From Halichondria panicea (lineage: Eukaryota > Porifera > Demospongiae > Suberitida > Halichondriidae): a DNA stretch of 64,000 bases. Shown here piece after piece: positions 56,771-64,000 of this stretch. The stretch lies in contig NC_087393.1 of NCBI RefSeq assembly GCF_963675165.1, positions 4,097,502-4,161,501 of the forward strand, read 5' to 3'. The position numbers and the translations under genes were made by a program. The notes under the pieces were generated by a model. The model worked only from the letters and a program-made list of their open reading frames with translations, had not been told where the DNA came from and ran no database searches. How positions within the stretch are numbered: the first letter of the stretch is position 1; every line of letters begins with the position of its first letter.

Positions 56771-56922
56771 TTTTTATGTATAATATTGATTATTAACTCA
56801 TCTATTATAGCGCATGCGCATAAATTATTATTATGGTCAGAGGTGAAAGTTCACCATGCCGTAAGAATAGCAAGGTAAGCAACCTTTACAGTGCCGTAAG
56901 AATAGTCACAGCGAATAATTAA

Positions 56923-57317
56923 AGGGTGTGTCCAAAGAGATCAATTTCACAAATGGCTACTGCTAGCTAGCTGTTTTTTAACAGATATTTTCTGAGTATT
57001 GTAGCTAACAAAAAGCTAGCGCTTTAGTGCAAGGCTAACTCATATGTTGAATAGAAAGTTTGTGCGGACAGATGATGCTATGAAAGATTCTGAAGAGACT
57101 GTAACAGCCTTCAATGTGAGTTAAACTAGCCATAACTCGAAAAAGAAGCTTTAGTTTGCTAATCCACGAATCAAAATCCAAGAGAACGTAGCTAGAAGCC
57201 TATAGAAGCTGTTAGTTTTCGTCGCATTGCAACCGTTGAGCAGTTACTGCTGGAATACACACACACACACACACAGTCAGCTTTACCGTATCCCTCGTGC
57301 GGCTACGCCTCGAGGCA
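56923..57317. other. Continuation of the dispersed repeat after the MULE
   Basis: Starts AGGGTGTGTCCAAAGAGATC, matching the sequence on either side of the 27129-27766 element. A (CA)n run lies at 57259-57276. It ends CGGCTACGCCTCGAGGCAT, where copy-B sequence resumes. No coding region. Confidence 0.5.
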
Positions 57318-57503
57318 TAACAAAGCACAAGTCATCAGGATAGATAAAAATAGATCACGACAGTACACATACCAACCATAGATAGAAAAGGGAGGGATTG
57401 GAAACGAACGACAGTTTCAATGATATTCGTTGAAACACTCTTTGTCTTGTTACGTAATCACGTTCTGGCGGGATTGTAACAAAGATTTTCTCTGACTCAG
57501 TTC

Positions 57504-58568
57504 TAGCCTCGATTCCAAGCCGCTGAGAAAGGCGGCCTGGTATACACTGTTTACGCATGCGCCAGAATTACCAAGAATCTTGGTAATCGTAAATTGCAGT
57601 ATATTTATCAGTATTCTTATTCCGCATTAGTTTGTAAAACATTGATATCCGTTTCATTTATAATGATGTCATTGAAAAAAGAAATCTAGTCCAAGTTGTG
57701 TAATGGCTGCTACCTTCTCTTCTGCTCTTGTGTACGCGTTATCCTGTGTTGGAATACCAGGTCTAGTCTTGAAAGACAAGCAGCTGGAGGCGTTGAAGTG
57801 TCTGTACGCTGGTGTTTATGTGGGTACCGTACCGACCGGCTATGGCAAGTCCTAGTCCCAGAGCAAGTCCATCTGCTTTCCAGACACTCCCTTTCTTGAT
57901 TGATGTGAAGCTTGACAGGACCAGTGCACCTCTCTCTAAAAGAAGTGTTGTGATGGTGATTTCTCCTCTTGTTTCTCTGAGTGAAGCCATCTTCAAAGTG
58001 TTGGTGTGTCTGTTCGACGTTCAGTGCCATTCTCTCTGGAAGGAAGTATTGTTGTGACATTTGCCGAAAATTGGTCACAGAGTAAGTACGTGGTATCTGA
58101 TCCGAGAACTGTGTGGCCTGTTACAATCCGAGGGACTTGTGTGTATCCGATCCGAGGGACTTGTTGCTTGAGTGTGTATCCGGACTTGTTGCTTGAGTGT
58201 GTATTAATGGATAGTGCTTTCAATGGTAAATCTATTGTGTAAATCAATAAGTAGTCCTCACATTATGTTACGTCACAGCCACTGTACTTATCCACATTTA
58301 TTTTTTACCCACAGGTTTAACTAATTTCTTATGAAATTAACTTGTCGCCTTAGTGTGTATCCGATCCAAGCCTCAAGTTAATGAATAAATCTACAGAGCT
58401 GATGTTTTATCTAGCTGTCTCTGTCTACAGTATTATGCAGAGAGGTAGCCTCTTCTTTTTCTTTTTTTTAACAATAAGATAAAATACGGTAAATAATAAA
58501 TTAATTGTCCACCCACACGCCAACAGTAAATACCAGGCCCACTATTCAAGGGGCTGGAGTCGAGGCTA
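57504..58568. mobile_element. TAGCCTCGAT-type element carrying a RecQ-helicase fragment
   Basis: The left end reads TAGCCTCGATTCCAAGCCGC and the right end ends GAGTCGAGGCTA. The 9-mer ACTCAGTTC flanks both (57495-57503, 58569-58577). Only about 12 bp of the TIR is shared, less than in the 42056 element. The interior carries a broken helicase gene piece (57702-58055). Confidence 0.75.
57702..58055 (+). pseudogene. RecQ-like helicase fragment inside a TIR element
   Basis: ATG at 57702 opens a frame encoding GIPGLVLKDKQLEALKCLYA and then a Walker A motif, VPTGYGKS, followed at once by TAG. After an ~18-base insertion bordered by repeated CAAGTCC, another frame gives TLPFLIDVKLDR and VVMVISPLVSL, the next conserved RecQ motif. 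Later frames are disrupted. The fragment covers only helicase motifs 0-Ia. Such enzymes unwind DNA; this piece cannot. Confidence 0.7.
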
Positions 58569-58577
58569 ACTCAGTTC

Positions 58578-60004
58578 TTGCAGACGTTGTTAGAGTCTAA
58601 CTTAGACTTCTGGGTTAGGCCAGATGTCCGTGGCTTAACTGTATTCATACCTGGTAAGTTAGAAACTCACTTCAGTAGAGTTGAAGCAGAATAATAGGCC
58701 AGTTTTGTAGGGTAAGGTGATAGTCAAAATTATGTCTCCCTCTAGCACATATGTAAAGCTGATTTGCAGTTTGTACTTGTGTCAAACTGTATACTTGGGT
58801 CCTAGTGCTTTGCGTAAGTATTACTTTTTGAATGATACAAGTGAAACTTTCATACTATATCAATAAATAAAGTATTTCAGGAGTGTTTTTTATCTCCTTT
58901 TTTCATCTCTAAAAAGGGCTAGTTGAATATATTCTGCTAATATACTGTTAGAGGAGTATTTGAAGTTTTGCATTGTCTTTGTTTGCACTTACAGAAATGC
59001 CGTGAAAATTTTGAATCGTCATTCACGAAAGAATGAATTTAGGATTACTGGTAAGCATGCTATACTGATTATTGCCCACACTATACAATACCTGCAGTGA
59101 GGTCATTTGTGGAGATGGTTAGATATCTGTTCACGATACCTGGAGTCATCAGCAACAGGTTGTGCCAGGACCCCGTTAAATTGGCCAACAAAGACAGAGG
59201 GGTAAATCCAACGAGAACCCGAATGTTAGTGAATTTGCTAAGAACACACAGGCTCTTCGGGTGATCAACAGCACACGTGCAACAATTAGAGGCAACTGCT
59301 GAAAGACAATAGAAGACGACCATTGCAGCTAGGTGATGAGAATAACCCCTTCCCAAAAGAAGGCACAAGCATAATATTGTATAGAGAAATCAATTGTTCA
59401 CATGTTCAATCACATTCACATGTTCAATTCTTAACTGTGATAAATAATTGTTCAATTCTATAAATTTAACTGTGCATGATAATTAAATGATGCTGCAGAG
59501 TGTCACGACTTCAATTCTGTGTAGAATTTCACAGTAAAAGCCCGAACCATCACACTATGTTCAGAACCCTCCAACGAAACTATCAACACAGAAGCTGTGT
59601 TGAGGGCAACTGCTTCCTCTGGTGATGAAGCTTTGAATCTATATACTCTCTGTCAAAACAGTCTTAAAAGCTTCCTTAAACCTACCTGCATTTACATGAA
59701 AAGGAAGAAAGTAAATGGAAAGTAATTAATTATTATTTATTAACAAACAGTTCAACATCACTTACTCTGAAATGGAGCGGGAGCACTACTTTCCATTGTA
59801 CAGTGCAAATGTAGACCTGAGCTAGAAAGCCATTCTTGAGAACTAGAAAGCCATATACTCGAAATCAGCTGGCTTGGAACACAATTTTTATTTTGAGGAA
59901 GTATAAGTATAGTGATCACTTCCCTCTTCTATCTATGCTTCCGGCAGACAAGGAGTGTTCGGCACACGTGATTCGTTTCCAATCCCCTTCCTCTTCTATC
60001 TATG
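58578..60004. other. Right arm of the 57377-60004 element, no gene seen
   Basis: A/T-rich sequence with short ORFs only. Short related phrases recur (GTGATAAATAATTGTTCAATTC near 59440). Nothing supports a coding region. Confidence 0.4.
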
Positions 60005-60211
60005 TACCAACAATAGTGTTATCCGACTAGAAAAACATTTGCAATGTGAAAAATTGCTAGGATTGGCCAGGGGAACCACAAAAAAGCGTGGAAACAAGAA
60101 ATCAGACGAGAGCATAACTCCAATCCGTTACAACGTCAATCACATGTACTTGTAGTTTTCCATTTTTTCCCGGCCAATATACCACGCAATTTTTATTGGT
60201 GGGGTGATGAC

Positions 60212-60317
60212 TAGCCTCGATCCCAGGCCGAGTTTTCGCTTTTATAACGGTTAGGCGAACAACCAGTTGTTCGCCTAACCGTTATAAAAGCGAAAACTCG
60301 GCCTGGGATCGAGGCTA
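60212..60317. mobile_element. 106-bp perfect palindrome, TIR-only derivative, 9-bp duplication
   Basis: Consists of little more than the two TAGCCTCGATCCCAGGCCGA ends joined head to head with a loop of a few bases. GGTGATGAC flanks both (60203-60211, 60318-60326). It shares its TIR with the 1,059-bp element at 42056-43114, of which it is a minimal internal-deletion form. Confidence 0.92.
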
Positions 60318-60352
60318 GGTGATGACCAATCTACGGTGGCCCTGAGTGCTAC

Positions 60353-60551
60353 TCCAGTTGGTAGTTGGCAGTTGGCAGTTGGGAGTTCGCAGTTGGCAGT
60401 TGGTAGTTGGTAGTTCGCAGTTGGCAGTTGGTAGTTGGTAGTTCGCAGTTGGCAGTTGGTAGTTGGTAGTTGGCATGCAGTTGGCAGTTGGTAGTTGGTA
60501 GTTCGCAGTTGGCAGTTGGTAGTTGGTAGTTCGCAGTTGGGAGTTGGCAGT
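60353..60551. repeat. Heptamer minisatellite, left arm
   Basis: About 28 units of AGTTGGN or AGTTCGC in a higher-order pattern (GC, GT, GT, then CGC), interrupted once by a GCATGC near 60473. Confidence 0.85.
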
Positions 60552-60870
60552 TCGTGACCTTTAAACTTTGCAGTTAGCAAATGTTGTATATAGATATATC
60601 TTTGCACTGCCTCTAATCTTTTAACCATAACTTTAAATAGCCTCAATAGAATCTAAAAGTGCCATGCAAAACCTGTTTCTATAATTCCCCCCTCCCTGCT
60701 GCTGGGATCTGGGAATATAGGTACATGAGGATTAGACTTGAAATGATCTCCCTACCTAGATGTGTACATATAAGATTTAATATTGCTGTCTTAGGCCAGC
60801 TAGATGTCTGTGCCAGTATCATAATTTAAAAGCAGGCTAATTATTGTTGCAAAGTTTAAAGGTTACAAAC

Positions 60871-61155
60871 TGCCAACTACCAACTGCCAACTACCAACTC
60901 CCAACTGCCAACTCCCAACTGCCAACTACCAACTGCCAACTGCCAACTGCCAACTACCAACTCCCAACTGCCAACTACCAACTCCCAACTACCAACTCAC
61001 AACTGCCAACTACCAACTGCCAACTGCCAACTGCCAACTACGTGTTTGAACTATCAAGTAGCAACTGTGAACTACCAACTACGCATTTGAACTATCAAGT
61101 AGCAACTGCGAACTACCAACTACGCATTTGAACTATCAAGTATGAACTACCAACT
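60871..61155. repeat. Heptamer minisatellite, right arm
   Basis: Units of CCAACTA, CCAACTG and CCAACTC, complementary to the left arm. The last ~120 bp includes a longer unit (ACGCATTTGAACTATCAAGT) repeated two to three times. Confidence 0.85.
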
Positions 61156-61517
61156 AGAGTAGCGCTCAGGGCCACCGTACCAATCCCTATATCCATTGTG
61201 CGGGTATAATTATAATCATGATGATTTGTGATGAATTGATGTTCCTAATACATGCAGTGTTGAGCACAGGTACACACAGTCCATCCATGCGTAGTAACAT
61301 GCACGGACCGTATTGGTGACCTGCATGGAATGATGTGGTGGATGGAAGCTGGTAGATGGATCTGGAACACAGTCTATACTATGTATTGTACATGTTCATG
61401 ACGTTGTAACGGATTGGAGTTATGCTCTCGTCTGATTTCTTGTTTCCACGCTTTTTTGTGGTTCCCCTGGCCAATCCTAGCAATTTTTCACATTGCAAAT
61501 GTTTTTCTAGTCGGATT

Positions 61518-62076
61518 CCCTTTCTTTTTCAGTACAGAAGTATAAATTTACGTATCATGACATGCATAAGTGGAACGTCAAGAGGCAGTACAGAAGTTCA
61601 AGAAGAGAAGACAGGACTAATCAGATATCTTCTCGAATATCTCTGGACTAATAATTATAGTATATTAATTGCTTGATATGTTGAATTTGTGTTAAATGAC
61701 AGACATTTTAAGAGCACGATATCTAGCCAGTGCATATAGCATGCCTGTCAGAGAAAGGGAGCTAGAGCTGAACAGTGTGAAGTAAAGCAACACCTCAGGC
61801 TCTGGAAAAGCACAGCACTGGGCGCACGGTTTCTTAGCCACGCCTATCTATTATTTGCCCACAACGCAATTGCTGAGTCATTAAAGATGGCGGAATTGTC
61901 TAGGTAAGAGAATAGAGACTGAGAGGTCATCTGCCTCGTGGAAGCAATCGCAAATCTGAAGAAGCGCTTTGTAATCCAGGTTGTAGTCGTTTGGAAACCC
62001 TGTGCAGAATGTCCTGGAGATGGCTGTACTTGGAGCAAATGCTGGGCAAGAAACTTACTTACTCACTTAGACTACT
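61518..62076 (+). other. Intergenic; possible gene start at 61888
   Basis: AAGATGGCGGAATTGTCTAG followed by GTAAGA looks like a start codon in an AAGATGGCGG (YY1-type) context, with a five-to-six-codon first exon and a splice donor. No following exon could be assigned. The rest holds short ORFs only. Confidence 0.25.
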
Positions 62077-62633
62077 TAGATGTAGGAGAGAGGGATTGGA
62101 AACGGAAGTAGATTTCAATGTACCTCACGTATGACCTCGATTAAACATCCGCGCCTCGCCTAATGATGGCTAATCTATTCCCCAGGAACTTCGCGGGTAA
62201 CTGAGATTATTGGAAGTCTAGGATTTTCTGAGTTGTCACTAGTATTCTGTCAAGTTCTCCAGTATCCAGTGCAACTGTGCTTTATATAGATAGTGAATAA
62301 CCATTGTTCAAGCTCTATTTACCGTTGCAACTATCTTCTTCATGGAATTTAGGTAAGTTTAATCTTGTATTGTACACATTTATCCCTTAATTAATGACTA
62401 ATTTTCTTTGGCTTGGGGTGATACCACATGATTTACCAATAAGCAGACCAAAGTATACGACCTAAACATTAATCATTTCAGAGAAAAAGGGATAGACTTC
62501 CAATAATCTCAGTTACCCGCGAAGTTCCTGGGGAATAGATTAGCCATCATTAGGCGAGGCGCGGATGTTTAATCGAGGTCATACGTGAGGTACATTGAAA
62601 TCTACTTCCGTTTCCAATCCTCTCTCCTATCTA
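62077..62633. mobile_element. Foldback element of the GGGATTGGAAACG family
   Basis: Arms of ~140 bp (62077-62220 and ~62490-62633) are near-perfect inverted copies, starting TAGATGTAGGAGAGAGGGAT. The core GGATTGGAAACGG is shared with the elements at 16721 and 57377. The central ~270 bp has no coding content. Confidence 0.85.
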
Positions 62634-62653
62634 TGGTCAGACTAGAGATTATA

Positions 62654-63694
62654 GGGTTGTTATAAAACAGGGAATGAGAAATGAGGAAATGAGAAATGAG
62701 GAAATGAGGAAATAAGAAATAGGAAATGAGGAAATGAGAACGAGAAATGAGCTGTTAGGCAGAGCATATCTATGGGCAGAGCAAGTCTGAAGACGAAGCT
62801 AACATCTACTGAGCTACAGGTACGTACCTCCTGGTGACAAGTCTCCTGGTGCTCTCCCACCATACAGAACTTATGTTCCTCTGGTACACGGTGTGACACT
62901 CTCTACCTACTTGTGTGCCCATGTATGACTGGCATGGTTCAGACGTCAGATCTACCTACGTAACGGTACTTACATGTACTGTCCTACAGTCCCACAGTCT
63001 CAAACAATTTACCTGTGCGTGGCTATACTGGCAATACATACACTGATTTCACAATCCGGTGGGCAAGTGATAGTCAATGGACTGGACTCAATGTCAACAT
63101 CTACATGTAAGTAACAGCAAAGAAACCTCCAAAACTGTTTGTCAAACCAAGCAAATTCTAATGATCTGCCAGTCCTGTCGTAAAGCTGCAGGAAGTAATG
63201 ACATTAGTACACTGTACTGGTACATATCCAATCTCGCTACAGGGTGAAGAAAAATCAATTCCCATTACCATTCTCACAAGCAATGCCTAGTGAAACCTGA
63301 TGCTACCTTTAATGAAGAAAACTCACTGTGCCATCTGAAGCGATGGTAAAATTTAATTCTTACAATGTGTCCGACAACCTGTACTGTGTGGAGGTGCCAC
63401 TATAATTATATATTTGATAACTGAATACTTAGTCACCTACTAGCTTCTTGGCTGATATCAGTCATTACTTTTGTGCATCTATATAATAATTATTATTATA
63501 ACAATGTCATAATTATTGTGATGAAAATTAATGCCATCGTAACCATAAATATATTATTATTATTATTATTATATTATTCTATTATTATTATTCTATTTCT
63601 TATTTCTTCATTTCCTCATTTCCTATTTCTTATTCATTTCCTCATTTCTTATTTCTCATTTCCTCATTTCTCATTCCCTGTTTTATAACAACCC
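62654..63694. mobile_element. 1.04-kb TIR element with minisatellite ends, 9-bp duplication
   Basis: It starts GGGTTGTTATAAAACAGGGA and ends with the complement. GAGATTATA flanks both (62645-62653, 63695-63703). Each TIR runs into a GAGAAATGAGGAAAT-type 7-14-bp minisatellite (62673-62750, mirrored at 63590-63680). There is no transposase. It lies only ~20 bp beyond the foldback element. Confidence 0.85.
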
Positions 63695-63870
63695 GAGATT
63701 ATAGAAGGAGGGGGATAGGAAACACACCTTGAATTTGTTCTATAATTATACCCTCGTTATGGTCACGTGAGCAGGATTCACTCGCGGCTACTCGGATCTG
63801 ATGGCTATTTTACTATACATACTATACTTTTGCTAGACTAGTGCTAGTGCTACCTGTACTTCCACTTTAG

Positions 63871-64000
63871 GACCAGCAGAAAGAGTGAAAACTATTTATT
63901 GTCTTTGTCTTCTACAAAGGAACTGGCTGTTGATTCTCCTAACACGGTACAAGTTCGAGAAATAGTTGAAGACTTGACACAAGCAATTTCTAAGAACCAA
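63871..64000 (+). CDS. Possible exon running off the window
   Basis: After TCCACTTTAG an open frame of 43 codons encodes KELAVDSPNTVQVREIVEDL and continues past the last base without a stop. The composition looks coding. No family recognised; the gene start could be upstream or this could be an internal exon. Confidence 0.35.

Larger units (their letters stand above)
53170..56913 (+). mobile_element. Nearly complete Mutator-like (MULE) DNA transposon
   Basis: 77-bp TIRs (53170-53246 and 56837-56913) start CGCTGTGACTATTCTTACGG. The 9-bp AATAATTAA flanks both (53161-53169, 56914-56922). A related repeat at ~27106-27125 has a single AATAATTAA followed by AGGGTGTGTCCAAAG, the unoccupied site. 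Inside is one spliced gene (53401-56770) spanning almost the whole element. The TIR itself contains a twice-used motif (CTATTCTTACGGCA), possibly the transposase-binding site. One frame break in the gene is the only obvious defect. Confidence 0.93.
57377..60004. mobile_element. TIR element of the GGGATTGGAAACG family
   Basis: Ends are ~34-bp inverted repeats beginning CATAGATAGAAAAGGGAGGG. TACCAAC is found on both sides (57370-57376, 60005-60011), and copy A near 41948 has the uninterrupted site. The element at 57504-58568 is nested inside it. Beyond the nested element, 58578-60004 shows no recognisable gene. Confidence 0.75.
45302..60020. repeat. Segmental duplication, copy B, split by nested insertions
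   Basis: Homologous pieces to copy A are 45302-45452, 46155-46342, 46836-47017, 51709-~52195, 57318-57376 and 60005-~60020. Between them lie, in order, a 702-bp segment absent from A, a TTA-flanked MITE, the gypsy element, a repeat block containing the MULE, and a TIR element. About 1.1 kb has thus been stretched to about 14.7 kb. Confidence 0.85.
60334..61177. mobile_element. TA-flanked element with inverted heptamer satellite arms
   Basis: It begins CGGTGGCCCTGAGTGCTACT and ends with the near-complement. TA is on both sides (60332-60333, 61178-61179), as in Tc1/mariner MITEs. Just inside each end is a 7-bp repeat array, AGTTGGC/AGTTGGT/AGTTCGC on the left (60353-60551) and its complement CCAACTA/CCAACTG on the right (~60871-61155), so the arrays form one long imperfect stem. 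The ~300-bp centre has no gene. Confidence 0.8.
60022..61517. mobile_element. Element bounded by ~115-bp inverted repeats, with two elements nested inside
   Basis: CCGACTAGAAAAACATTTGC and ~95 further bases at 60023-60137 are found inverted at ~61400-61516, almost without change. No target duplication longer than AT was found. The interior is occupied by 60212-60317 and 60334-61177. Confidence 0.7.

Noticed and set aside
60353-61155. Regularly spaced short repeats that might suggest a CRISPR-like array
   Set aside because: Units are contiguous heptamers without spacers, mirrored as inverted arms of a TIR element, and the genome is eukaryotic.

Overview
The window is eukaryotic and looks like a sponge (demosponge, Amphimedon-like) nuclear genome. 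The evidence is compact genes with many short GT-AG introns, an A+T-rich background full of the short motif ATAATTAT, and a fibrinogen-related membrane protein and a beta-helix/multi-TM protein of types I associate with sponges. The species is inferred; no rRNA or mitochondrial marker is present.

Conventional host genes are few: an RSL1D1/Utp30-type ribosomal L1-domain gene (82-1711, minus, 6 exons); a coiled-coil gene (27835-28755, minus) divergent from a complete SRP68 gene (29044-33041, plus, 10 exons, ~596 aa); a large secreted beta-helix plus multi-TM protein (34066-37847, plus, two frame breaks); an isopenicillin-N-synthase-like 2-oxoglutarate dioxygenase (38715-~40820, minus); and a type II membrane fibrinogen-like protein (43250-44740, minus). 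Two broken copies of a P-loop NTPase family (2833-5462 and 14317-15586) and an OTU-protease/Cys-rich pseudogene (5774-6711) lie on the left.

The rest is a transposon landscape. Two Tc1/mariner-IS630 elements (9451-11936 and 21497-23530), each flanked by TA, carry a second unrelated ORF convergent to the transposase: a novel 'LWCD' protein in one and a BEN-like protein in the other. A Mutator-like (MULE) element (53170-56913) has 77-bp TIRs, a 9-bp target-site duplication and an 8-exon transposase gene with SWIM, AT-hook and PHD motifs. Other long-TIR elements with 9-bp duplications (27129-27766, 42056-43114, 57504-58568, 60212-60317, 62654-63694) look like passengers of MULE-type machinery; the 57504 element carries a broken RecQ-helicase fragment. 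A Ty3/gypsy element (47018-51708) has LTRs, primer site, polypurine tract and 4-bp TSD but several frame lesions. LINE and Ty1/copia fragments lie between 7.3 and 13 kb.

The right half has a readable nesting history. A ~1.1-kb segment at 40861-41970 was duplicated to start at 45302. The second copy was then opened by a PIF/Harbinger-like MITE, the gypsy element, a block containing the MULE, and another TIR element, stretching it to about 14.7 kb. The undisturbed copy, together with repeat copies near 27 kb, supplies empty-site comparisons that fix several element ends to the base.
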